Numbered from the stretch's first letter, positions 6,498 to 12,670 are shown. The stretch is 12,670 bases of DNA from an uncultured Campylobacter sp. (GCF_905372745.1 NZ_CAJPQR010000050.1:1-12670); one strand, 5' to 3'. The notes: generated by a model not told the origin, from the sequence alone. Translations and numbers: made by a program.

Positions 6498-7280
6498 TTA
6501 TACTCCTACTATGATTTGACTTGCTTTGATTATAGCTACCAGCTCGTCGCCCACGCCGATACGCATTTGCATCGCACTTTCTTTGGTGATGATAGAGGTT
6601 ATCGTCTGATGATTGCTTATTTCTAGCACGATTTCGGCGTTTACGGAGCCGATTTTAGCCTCGATAACGCGTCCTTTTAATAAATTTGCCGCGCTTAGCT
6701 TTAGATTTTCCTCTTTTGCGAGCATTACGCTTGGAGCTTTAAAGATAAATACGACCTTTTTGCCGACTTTTAAATTTAGATTTTTTTCAGACTCGACCGT
6801 GACGTTAGCGCGTAAAATTTCGCCGTTTGAGAGCTTAGCGCTGATTTGCGAATTTACCGCGCCCGTTTTTATCTCCGTGATTTCGCAGCTTAGCTGGTTT
6901 CTGGCGCTTAGACTCATGCTCATGCGCTGTAAATTTAAAATTTCGTTCGTATCGACGTTTATATTTGAACAAACTTTTTCTAAAAATATCTTTTGGCTCT
7001 CTAGCATCGCGTCGTATAGCGCGATCATCTTTTTGCCGTACGCAGTGAGCTCCGAGCCGCTGTTTTTCTTGTTGCCTTCGGCTCTTGCGATTAGCGGTTC
7101 GTCTGAGCGGTTATTTAGCGCGTCCAGGCTGTCCCATGCGTTTTTGTACGAGATGCCGACGTACTCGGCGGCTTTTGTTATGCTTTTGGTGTGTTCTACG
7201 GCCTTTAAAAGCTCTATATGTTTAGCCAGCACCGATACGCCGCTATCTAAAAATAGCTCTAAACTAACGTCTGCTTTCAT
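6498..7280 (-). CDS. modE: Molybdate-responsive transcription regulator ModE, full length
   Basis: This 260-residue protein has the full E. coli-type architecture. A winged helix occupies about 18-105 (SITKAAEYVGISYKNAWDSL at 33-52 is the helix-turn-helix; SELTAYGKKM at 76-85 is the wing region). Two Mop domains follow at about 122-188 and 193-260. The first keeps the molybdate motif SARNQL (125-130); the second has SAANLL (196-201), lacking the Arg. On binding molybdate, ModE-type dimers bind DNA and usually repress modABC. Being first gene of the operon, with a perfect palindrome 49-62 bases upstream of its start, suggests autoregulation. ATG 7280 is preceded by GGGGGA. A 3-base gap separates it from modA. 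Confidence 0.93.
   Translation of the reverse strand: MKADVSLELFLDSGVSVLAKHIELLKAVEHTKSITKAAEYVGISYKNAWDSLDALNNRSDEPLIARAEGNKKNSGSELTAYGKKMIALYDAMLESQKIFLEKVCSNINVDTNEILNLQRMSMSLSARNQLSCEITEIKTGAVNSQISAKLSNGEILRANVTVESEKNLNLKVGKKVVFIFKAPSVMLAKEENLKLSAANLLKGRVIEAKIGSVNAEIVLEISNHQTITSIITKESAMQMRIGVGDELVAIIKASQIIVGV
6503..6507 (-). promoter_or_regulatory. Strong ribosome binding site of modA
   Basis: AGGAG lies 8 bases before the modA ATG and inside the last codons of modE. The downstream modC, modB and di-Mop genes lack comparable sites, so modA is probably translated independently and at a higher level. Confidence 0.7.
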
Positions 7281-7301
7281 GAAAATCCCCCAAATTCTAT
7301 C

Positions 7302-7307
7302 AATATA
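7302..7307 (-). promoter_or_regulatory. Candidate -10 element of the mod operon
   Basis: On the minus strand TATATT follows a run of Ts (ATTTTTTTATATTG), the Campylobacter vegetative pattern, and would give a leader of roughly 14 bases. A second candidate, TAGAAT at 7299-7294, lies closer to the start and seems too close. Confidence 0.4.
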
Positions 7308-7328
7308 AAAAAATAATTTGCTAGGAAG

Positions 7329-7342
7329 TATATTTAAATATA
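7329..7342. promoter_or_regulatory. Perfect 14-bp palindrome, candidate ModE operator
   Basis: TATATTTAAATATA is exactly self-complementary. It lies in the divergent intergenic region, centred near -40 relative to the predicted mod start site. E. coli ModE sites are inverted repeats with TATAT-rich half-sites, so the resemblance is suggestive. The AT-rich context makes chance a real alternative. Confidence 0.4.
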
Positions 7343-7416
7343 TATGAAAAATAACTTAAGTAAACTTCGTAATACCGGGCGTTTTGAAATTTATAAATTT
7401 AAAAGCTACATTGAGA

Positions 7417-7422
7417 TAAAAT
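7417..7422 (+). promoter_or_regulatory. Candidate -10 element of the mlaA-mlaC-RND operon
   Basis: TAAAAT, one base from TATAAT, lies 41 bases before the mlaA ATG, downstream of an A/T-rich stretch (7385-7405). It is the best vegetative-type match on this strand of the gap, but not a strong one. Confidence 0.35.
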
Positions 7423-7463
7423 CCTAGATTACTGCCTTTGCAGACTTGAAATTCGGAGATTCG

Positions 7464-8165
7464 ATGAGAAAAATTTTACTCTCTTTTTTGCTCGTTTTTA
7501 GTTGCGTTTTTGCCGAACAAACGCAGGAAAAGGGCGAATTTGACGACGAATTTACGCAGCCTAGCGAGATTTTCGATCCGCTTAGCGGTTATAATAGAAT
7601 GATGACCGGTTTTAACGATTTTATGTATGTAAACGCCATCCATCCTGCGGTAAAAGGATACAACTACGTGGTGCCTGAGGCCGCAAGAACCGCCGCGGGA
7701 AATTTTTTTGATAACCTTTTATATCCCGTCCGCTTCGTAAATAACGTCTTGCAGCTTAAATTTAGCGAGGCGGGCGAGGAAACGCTGAGATTTTTGGCAA
7801 ATACGATTATCGGATTTGGCGGGCTAACCGACGGCGCTAAATACTACAATCTGCAGCGCCACGACGAGGACTTGGGTCAGACGCTAGGCTACTGGGGCGT
7901 TGGTAGCGGATTTCACGTGGTTTTGCCGTTTCTGGGGCCTTCAAATTTACGCGATATGGCAGGCATGGTCGGGGATTATTACCTAGATCCCGTCAGCTAC
8001 GTAAAACCGATGTTAGATTCGTTTGCGATAAAGTCTTTTCGGCAAGGCAATCTCTTGTCTTTGCACCCAGACGCTTACGACGAGCTTAAAAAAGACGCGA
8101 TCGATCTGTATCCGTTTCTACGCGACGCATACGAACAGCGCCGAAATCATTTAATAAAGGAATAA
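7464..8165 (+). CDS. mlaA: MlaA/VacJ family outer-membrane lipid-asymmetry protein
   Basis: MlaA removes misplaced phospholipid from the outer leaflet of the outer membrane and hands it to periplasmic MlaC. I start at ATG 7464 (233 aa) because GGAG lies 5 bases upstream and the protein then opens with a signal peptide; a TTG at 7446 would add an unlikely leader. Family blocks are FDPLSGYNRMM, YVVPEAART, FDNLLYPVRFVNN, FLANTIIGFGG, DLGQTLGYWGVG, LPFLGPSNLRD and DPVSY. The leader ends LLVFSCVFAEQ. Cys14 could be a lipid-modified cysteine, but VFSC is a poor lipobox, and cleavage after VFA17 by signal peptidase I is an alternative. The mature N-terminus carries the acidic motif EFDDEF (25-30). 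One base separates the stop from the mlaC start. C. jejuni has the same gene order at Cj1371-Cj1373 (from memory). Confidence 0.92.
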   Translation: MRKILLSFLLVFSCVFAEQTQEKGEFDDEFTQPSEIFDPLSGYNRMMTGFNDFMYVNAIHPAVKGYNYVVPEAARTAAGNFFDNLLYPVRFVNNVLQLKFSEAGEETLRFLANTIIGFGGLTDGAKYYNLQRHDEDLGQTLGYWGVGSGFHVVLPFLGPSNLRDMAGMVGDYYLDPVSYVKPMLDSFAIKSFRQGNLLSLHPDAYDELKKDAIDLYPFLRDAYEQRRNHLIKE

Positions 8166-8166
8166 A

Positions 8167-8754
8167 ATGAAGTTTTTAAAAATCATTCTGCTTGCGTTTT
8201 TTAGCGCGGTTAGCCTCTTTGCGATCAGCGAGGAGCAGATAAAACCTACGATGCAAAAAGCGACGCAAGACGCTATCGAGGTGCTAAAAAACGCAAATTT
8301 GAGCAAAGACGAGAAAATAAGCAAAATTTTCGCCGTTTTTGACCCGTATTTCGACTACGAACAGATGTCAAAGATTGCCCTAAGTAAGCGCTACAACAAC
8401 CTAAGCGCCGAGCAAAAGGTTAAATTTAACAAAGCTTTTGAAGAGAGATTAAAATCAAGCTACGTCGATAAGCTTTTAAGCTACAAAAACCAAACTATAA
8501 ATTTTAAAGACGTAACCAAGCCGAACGAAAATCGCTACTTTCTAAATGCCGATTTGGTCGGCGAGGACGGCAAAAACTACGGCTTTACGTATAAATTTTA
8601 TAACGCCAAAGAGCGCGGCTGGCTCATCTACGACGTCGAAATTTTAGGCGTTAGCATCATTCAGACCTACCGCAGCCAGTTTGACAGCCTGATGGAAAAC
8701 GAGAGCTTTGAAAATTTGCTTAGCAAGCTAAACTCCGTCCAAGCTCCGCAATAA
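8167..8754 (+). CDS. mlaC: MlaC/Ttg2D-family periplasmic lipid-binding protein
   Basis: This 195-residue protein has a Sec signal peptide (1-19, SLFA-IS) followed by a complete MlaC/Tol-Tol-Ttg2 domain. MlaC proteins shuttle phospholipid across the periplasm between MlaA and an inner-membrane machine. Visible family features are FDPYFDYEQMSKIAL (58-72), LSAEQKVKFNKAFEERL, YGFTYKFY and GWLIYDVEILGVSIIQTYRS, the C-terminal strand and helix that close the lipid pocket. AAGGA lies 6 bases before the ATG. It is sandwiched between mlaA (1-base gap) and the RND gene (7-base gap), so the three are almost certainly cotranscribed. HpnM, which works with the RND protein HpnN in hopanoid-making bacteria, belongs to the same family. 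Confidence 0.92.
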   Translation: MKFLKIILLAFFSAVSLFAISEEQIKPTMQKATQDAIEVLKNANLSKDEKISKIFAVFDPYFDYEQMSKIALSKRYNNLSAEQKVKFNKAFEERLKSSYVDKLLSYKNQTINFKDVTKPNENRYFLNADLVGEDGKNYGFTYKFYNAKERGWLIYDVEILGVSIIQTYRSQFDSLMENESFENLLSKLNSVQAPQ

Positions 8755-8761
8755 GGCGCTG

Positions 8762-11221
8762 ATGAAGCGGATTTTTAAATTTATCGTAGACTTTCCAAAG
8801 AGCGTTATCGCGGGCGTGCTAACCGCGACGCTGGTTTTTGGATACTTTAGCGGCAAGCTCGAGGTTGATGCGTCTACAGAGACGCTGCTACTTGAAAACG
8901 ATAAAGATCTGGCCGTCTTTAGAGACGTTTCTAAACGCTATGTTAGCCCAAACTACCTAGTTATAGCCTACACGCCAAAAGACGATCTGCTCGCACCTTC
9001 CACGCTTGAAAAGATAGAAAATTTAAGCCGCGAACTAGAAAAGAACGATCTTGTTTCAAGCGTCATTTCGGTACTAAACATCCCGCTGCTTCAAAGCGGA
9101 ACTAACGATCTTGGCGAGCTAGTTAAGCATGTACCTAGCCTTGCCGATGCCGATATAAACAAAACCTTGGTGCGACGCGAGTTTGCGGATAGTCCGCTAT
9201 ATACGAACAACCTCGTTAGCCGCGATCTAAAAACTACGGCGATCGTGCTAAATTTAAAGACCGATGAGAAATATCAAAGCATACTAAACGAGCGAAACGC
9301 CCTGCTAAACGCCAAGCTAGAGGGCAACATCACAAGCGAGCAAAAACAGCGTCTAAGCACCGTAAATGCGCAGTTTAAAGCTCACCGCGACGAAGCGCGT
9401 ATAAAAGAGCACGCCGCGATCGAGCAGATACGCGAGACGATAGCGAAATTCGGCGGAGGCGAGAGCCTGTTTTTAGGCGGGGCAAATATGATCGCCGATG
9501 ATATGGTGAGCTTCGTGCGCTCTGATCTTGCGACATACGGCATCAGCGTGACTCTGCTTTTGGTCTTTTGCCTTTGGCTGTTTTTTAGGCAGATTCGCTA
9601 CATCATTATGCCGATTTTTATCTGCGTGATTAGCGTTATTTGGGCGAGCGGGTTGTTTGGGTTTTTCGGCTGGGAGATCACGGTGATTAGCTCAAACTAC
9701 ATCGCTCTTCAGCTCATCATCACGATTTCCGTCGTCATCCACCTGATCGTGAGCTACCGCGAGTTTTGCCTTACCAAGCCGCACCTTAACAACCGTCAGC
9801 TAGTCTATCTCACGCTGCGCGATAAGGCCAGTCCGTCGTTTTTTGCTATATTTACGACCGTTATCGGCTTTTTGTCGCTTGCGCTTTCTGATATCAAACC
9901 TATCATAATGCTCGGTATCATGATGAGTGCGTCGATCTCTATCTCGCTCGTGCTCGCATTTTTGCTATTTGGCTCCGCGATGGCGCTGATGCCAAAGCTC
10001 GCTCCGGTTAGGACGTTTGAGGATAAATTTAGCTTTACCAAGCACTGCGCCGCATTTGCGCTAAATCACAGTCGCGCCGTTTACGCGATTAGCATTGCAG
10101 TGCTTATTTTTGGGCTTTACGGCATCTCAAAGCTAAAAGTCGAAAACAGCTTTATAAGCTATTTTAAAGATACGACCGAAATCCACAAAGGTATGCAGGT
10201 GATTGATACGAAGCTGGGCGGAACGGTGCCTGTTGATATATTGATCAAATTTAACAAGCCCAAATTTGACGAAAAGGCGGCCAAAAACGGGCCTAAGGAC
10301 GAATTTGACGACGAATTCGCCGCTAGCGCGAACGAGGATAAATATTGGTTTAATCAGCATAAAATCGATGTCGCAAAAAAGGTGCATAACTACCTAGAAA
10401 ACAAGCGCTTTATCGGGCACGCTAGCAGCCTAAATACCGTCGTAAAGATCGTCGAGCGCATCACGCAAAAGCCCGCCGACGGCCTCATGCTCTCGATCCT
10501 ATACGAACAGATACCGCAAAAGTACAAAGACATAATCCTAAGCCCCTATGTAAGCATAAAGGATAACGAACTGCGCTTTACGGCGCGAACCCTTGATAGC
10601 GACGACGCGCTACGCAGGGACGAGTTTTTGCGCGAGCTTAGAACCGATATCGCAAATTTGATCGCAAACGACAACGCAAGCGTGCAAGTTAGCGGCGCGA
10701 TGGTGCTTTATAACAACCTCCTTCAAAGCCTCATCGCCTCGCAAGTTGATTCTTTTGGTTTTGTTATCTTGTCGCTTTTTATCGTTTTTTGCATTATTTT
10801 TAAAAGTATTAAGCTAGCCGCCATCGCCATCGCGTCAAATTTGATCCCGCTTTGCGCGGTGTTTGGCGTCATGGGCGCGCTGGGTATCCCGCTTGATATC
10901 ATGAGTATTACGATAGCGGCTATCAGCATAGGTATCGGCGTGGACGACATCATCCACTACATACACCGCCTAAAAATCGAGCTTCGAAGCAAAAACGTCG
11001 CCGAGTCGATCAAGGCCTCGCACGCCAGTATCGGCTACGCGATGTACTACACCTCGTTTGCGATTATCCTGGGCTTTAGCATAATGGTAACTAGCAACTT
11101 TATCCCGACGATATATTTTGGACTTTTAACAGATCTTGTTATGATAATGATGTTGCTGGGGGCGCTAGTGCTACTGCCGACACTAATCAAAACCTTTTAC
11201 CGCTCAATTCCCCATAAATGA
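8762..11221 (+). CDS. RND superfamily lipid exporter-like protein (HpnN/MMPL type)
   Basis: This 819-residue protein has RND duplication topology: TM1 (14-31), a large periplasmic loop (32-256), TM2-6 (258-408), TM7 (437-456), a second loop (457-658) and TM8-12 (660-808). Its size and single-chain form match HpnN/MMPL-type lipid exporters rather than the roughly 1040-residue drug pumps. TM10 carries GIGVDDIIHY (724-733), with Asp728/Asp729 as the likely proton-relay pair. The equivalent place in TM4 reads TISVVIHLI (321-329) with no acidic residue. The second loop includes a charged, probably disordered insert (about 500-528) with EFDDEF at 514-519. Two PglB-type sequons lie in the first loop. 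TAAGGCG, overlapping the mlaC stop, serves as ribosome binding site. Operon position implies moving lipid delivered by or to MlaC; direction and substrate are unknown. Confidence 0.87.
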   Translation: MKRIFKFIVDFPKSVIAGVLTATLVFGYFSGKLEVDASTETLLLENDKDLAVFRDVSKRYVSPNYLVIAYTPKDDLLAPSTLEKIENLSRELEKNDLVSSVISVLNIPLLQSGTNDLGELVKHVPSLADADINKTLVRREFADSPLYTNNLVSRDLKTTAIVLNLKTDEKYQSILNERNALLNAKLEGNITSEQKQRLSTVNAQFKAHRDEARIKEHAAIEQIRETIAKFGGGESLFLGGANMIADDMVSFVRSDLATYGISVTLLLVFCLWLFFRQIRYIIMPIFICVISVIWASGLFGFFGWEITVISSNYIALQLIITISVVIHLIVSYREFCLTKPHLNNRQLVYLTLRDKASPSFFAIFTTVIGFLSLALSDIKPIIMLGIMMSASISISLVLAFLLFGSAMALMPKLAPVRTFEDKFSFTKHCAAFALNHSRAVYAISIAVLIFGLYGISKLKVENSFISYFKDTTEIHKGMQVIDTKLGGTVPVDILIKFNKPKFDEKAAKNGPKDEFDDEFAASANEDKYWFNQHKIDVAKKVHNYLENKRFIGHASSLNTVVKIVERITQKPADGLMLSILYEQIPQKYKDIILSPYVSIKDNELRFTARTLDSDDALRRDEFLRELRTDIANLIANDNASVQVSGAMVLYNNLLQSLIASQVDSFGFVILSLFIVFCIIFKSIKLAAIAIASNLIPLCAVFGVMGALGIPLDIMSITIAAISIGIGVDDIIHYIHRLKIELRSKNVAESIKASHASIGYAMYYTSFAIILGFSIMVTSNFIPTIYFGLLTDLVMIMMLLGALVLLPTLIKTFYRSIPHK

Positions 11222-11322
11222 CGGATTTCAAAAGTAGTTTTTGATTAAGGCGTTCGGTCACATACTATATGTATGCTCCCGTCACGCCCAATCAAAAACT
11301 ATTTAAACTACGCCTATTCCGT
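11221..11322. terminator. Large nested dyad between convergent genes, terminator or repeat element
   Basis: The core runs 11235-11301. TAGTTTTTGATT (11235-11246) pairs perfectly with AATCAAAAACTA (11290-11301). Then GGCG pairs with CGCC (11249-11252, 11285-11288), CGG with CCG (11255-11257, 11279-11281), and CATAC with GTATG (11261-11265, 11271-11275) around a TATAT loop. GTAGTTT (11234-11240) can alternatively pair with AAACTAC (11305-11311), and ACGGA (11221-11225) with TCCGT (11318-11322). It begins at the RND stop codon and faces the convergent DUF488 gene. A bidirectional terminator or a dispersed intergenic repeat both fit. Confidence 0.6.
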
Positions 11323-11392
11323 CTGGAATATTTGCTTCACGTCCTGCTAAATTTGCAAATTTGACTGCATAGATCTAAAGCTCCGCAGAGCG

Positions 11393-11758
11393 TTACCGAG
11401 CATTTAGGGCTTCTAAAATGATAGGCGCGTGGCTTAAATTTACGTCCTTTGCGGCAGTTAGCAGCGCGATTTTGTCGTGCGTTTTGGCTAAATTTAGCAG
11501 TTGTTTAATCCCTTCTTTGGCCTCTGCCGTCGTTAGTTCGGTTTTAAATTTAAGCCTAAACTCGCTAAATTTGGCCTCTTTATCCTCATGAAACCACTTT
11601 CTTAGCTCGCTTGAAGGCGTGACGGACTTTAGCCATAAAAACGAGCTAAAAATCTCTTTTTTTATCCCGCGAGGATAGAGTCTATCGATAAATACGCCGT
11701 AAAAATCGCTACTTTCATCATCTTTTATAAAATCATAGATTCTAAAAATTTTAAACAT
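11393..11758 (-). CDS. DUF488 family protein (YeaO-like)
   Basis: Starting at ATG 11758 gives 121 residues, the usual size, with the family opening MFKIFRIYDF. Recognisable blocks are VFIDRLYPRGIKKE, FLWLKSVTPSSELRKWFHED (40-59), FSEFRLKFKTEL and KIALLTAAKD followed by SHAPIILEAL. The molecular function of DUF488 proteins is not established; an Arg/Trp/His-rich conserved surface hints at a small-molecule or nucleic-acid role. A longer version from ATG 11806 would add 16 residues absent from the family, without a ribosome binding site. A TATAAT sits 6 bases before ATG 11758, so that ATG would be at or near the transcript 5' end. The gene is alone on its strand and divergent from the chemoreceptor gene. 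Confidence 0.82.
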   Translation of the reverse strand: MFKIFRIYDFIKDDESSDFYGVFIDRLYPRGIKKEIFSSFLWLKSVTPSSELRKWFHEDKEAKFSEFRLKFKTELTTAEAKEGIKQLLNLAKTHDKIALLTAAKDVNLSHAPIILEALNAR

Positions 11759-11764
11759 TCTGCA

Positions 11765-11770
11765 ATTATA
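11765..11770 (-). promoter_or_regulatory. -10 element giving a leaderless DUF488 transcript
   Basis: A perfect TATAAT on the minus strand is followed by TGCAGA and then ATG 11758. Normal -10 to start-site spacing puts transcription initiation at or within a base or two of the start codon. Confidence 0.5.
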
Positions 11771-11833
11771 CGACGATTTTTCTAAATTTTGCACAAATAA
11801 GCTCATTAAGTATTTTTTTTAACGCTTTAGCCG

Positions 11834-11839
11834 TATAAT
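11834..11839 (+). promoter_or_regulatory. -10 element of the chemoreceptor gene
   Basis: A perfect TATAAT is preceded by a T-run at 11813-11820 and lies 32 bases before ATG 11872. The match is to the vegetative sigma-70 form. I see no GG-N10-GC sigma-54 element and no sigma-28-like box here. Confidence 0.55.
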
Positions 11840-11871
11840 CAATGTTAAAAAATAATTTAAAGGAAAAAGCG

Positions 11872-12670
11872 ATGTTTAAATCCATCACGAACAAAATCGC
11901 TACCATGCTTATTGTTGCGCTAGTCGCGTCTTTTGCCGCTATTTCGGCAGTGAGCTACTATACGGCGCGAGATAAAGTAGTGGAGCTGGTTAGTCAAACT
12001 CAAGATCAAATTTTAAGCGATATCAAAATCACTACCGATACTTTTTTTGAGGATTATCTGGGCGCGGCTAAAAGTCTAGCCGATAATTCTAAAAATCAAC
12101 ACGACGAAGAGGATATTTTAAAAGCGTTAGCGTTCGAAAAAAGTCACGCTAGCGCCGTAATAAGCGACATATACTTCGGTAGAGAAGACGACGGACATTA
12201 TTTTCAGTCCGATAATACTAAAACAACTCCCGAAAAAGACAACTACGACCCTAGAACGAGAGGATGGTACGTGCAGGCTAAGAGCGAAAATAATGCGATA
12301 TATACCGAGCCGTACGTAGATGCTATAAATCAGACGCTTGTTATGACTTTTGCCGTACCCGTAAACCAGAACGGTAAATTTGCGGGCGTCGCCGGCCTTG
12401 ATTTAAAAATCTACACTCTAAGTAAAAAAATCCTTGAAATGGGCAAAACAAAATACGGCTATGTTTATCTGATGAATAAAGACGGCCTAATACTAATGCA
12501 TAACGACCCAAACAACGTCGGTAAAACCGTTCCCGCAAGCAAATATCTAGCTGAGGCATTTGCAGCTAAAAAATTTGACGAAAACGGGCTAATCCCTTAC
12601 ACCAACTATAAGGGCCAAAACGTAACGGCTAAAGTAATCCCTATAAATGATCAAGGCTGGCTAGCAGTAG
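11872..12670 (+). CDS. Methyl-accepting chemotaxis protein with dCache sensor, amino-acid type (3' partial)
   Basis: The first 266 residues are present and the frame is open at the window end. ATG 11872 follows AAAGGA (11859-11864) with 7-base spacing. Residues about 8-30 are the first membrane helix, and the rest is a periplasmic double-Cache sensor. The first Cache lobe contains YDPRTRGWY (125-133), Tyr148, Asp150 and Asp177 in VAGLDLK. This matches the amino-acid-binding pattern known from PctA-like receptors: YxxxxRxWY, then Tyr/Asp at +18/+20 and Asp at +47 from the Arg. The second lobe starts near KYGYVYLMNKDGLILMH (194-210). The second membrane helix, HAMP if any, and signalling domain are off the edge, so a Cache-containing kinase or cyclase is formally possible. 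The ligand is predicted to be one or more L-amino acids. Confidence 0.85.
   Translation, partial: MFKSITNKIATMLIVALVASFAAISAVSYYTARDKVVELVSQTQDQILSDIKITTDTFFEDYLGAAKSLADNSKNQHDEEDILKALAFEKSHASAVISDIYFGREDDGHYFQSDNTKTTPEKDNYDPRTRGWYVQAKSENNAIYTEPYVDAINQTLVMTFAVPVNQNGKFAGVAGLDLKIYTLSKKILEMGKTKYGYVYLMNKDGLILMHNDPNNVGKTVPASKYLAEAFAAKKFDENGLIPYTNYKGQNVTAKVIPINDQGWLAV

Noticed and set aside
6613..7308. A long (231-codon) plus-strand frame opposite modE
   Set aside because: ModE is unambiguous on the other strand; the antisense frame is Ser/Phe/Leu-rich, has no family resemblance and no ribosome binding site.
7446..7463. TTG start for mlaA
   Set aside because: ATG 7464 has GGAG at proper spacing and places the signal peptide at the very N-terminus.
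7281..7463. Possible molybdenum-cofactor riboswitch before modE
   Set aside because: The predicted leader is only about 14 bases and no multi-stem structure is visible.
11349..11362. Perfect palindrome AAATTTGCAAATTT
   Set aside because: Built from the AAATTT word that pervades this genome; it has no loop and no promoter relation, so it carries little weight.
11759..11806. Extra 16 N-terminal residues for the DUF488 protein
   Set aside because: They are not part of the family, lack a ribosome binding site and contain the likely -10 element of the gene.

Overview
The window looks like chromosome from a Campylobacter of the relatively GC-rich human oral group (C. showae/C. rectus-like; inference). 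The reasons are the abundant AAATTT/TAAATTT words, the T-rich extended -10 promoters with little -35 signal, and gene sets familiar from Campylobacter: MlaA-MlaC-RND, modA-mop-modBC, an MBOAT/SGNH pair and a Tlp-type chemoreceptor. No insertion sequence, tRNA, rRNA, CRISPR array or phage gene is visible.

Layout. 1-200 (+) is the 3' end of a large surface-type protein with an S-layer/RTX-like C-terminus, closed by two tandem hairpins. 201-585 is a hairpin-rich gap with no convincing gene. 586-3074 (-) is a two-gene operon, an MBOAT O-acyltransferase followed by a periplasmic SGNH/DUF459 hydrolase-like partner; the two start/stop codons overlap. This resembles peptidoglycan O-acetylation systems (PatA/PatB type). 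3292-7280 (-) is a compact molybdate operon in the order modE, modA, di-Mop protein, modC, modB, peroxiredoxin. The last four junctions are 4-base start/stop overlaps. A perfect AT-rich palindrome upstream is a candidate ModE operator.

7464-11221 (+) is a three-gene operon divergent from mod: MlaA/VacJ, MlaC and a 12-TM RND exporter of the HpnN/MMPL kind. This points to lipid traffic between the outer and inner membranes, with an RND pump taking a place the MlaFEDB ABC machine holds elsewhere. It ends at an elaborate ~100-base dyad element (11221-11322). 11393-11758 (-) is a small DUF488/YeaO-like protein whose transcript is probably leaderless. Divergent from it, 11872-12670 (+) is the N-terminal part of a methyl-accepting chemotaxis protein; its dCache domain carries what looks like the complete amino-acid-binding signature. 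The signalling half lies beyond the window.

The best leads are the MlaA-MlaC-RND operon with an identical EFDDEF acidic motif in its first and third products, the atypical peroxiredoxin embedded in the mod operon, and the structured element at 11221-11322. Several predicted periplasmic regions also carry PglB-type N-glycosylation sequons. No wholly new system could be demonstrated from sequence reading alone.
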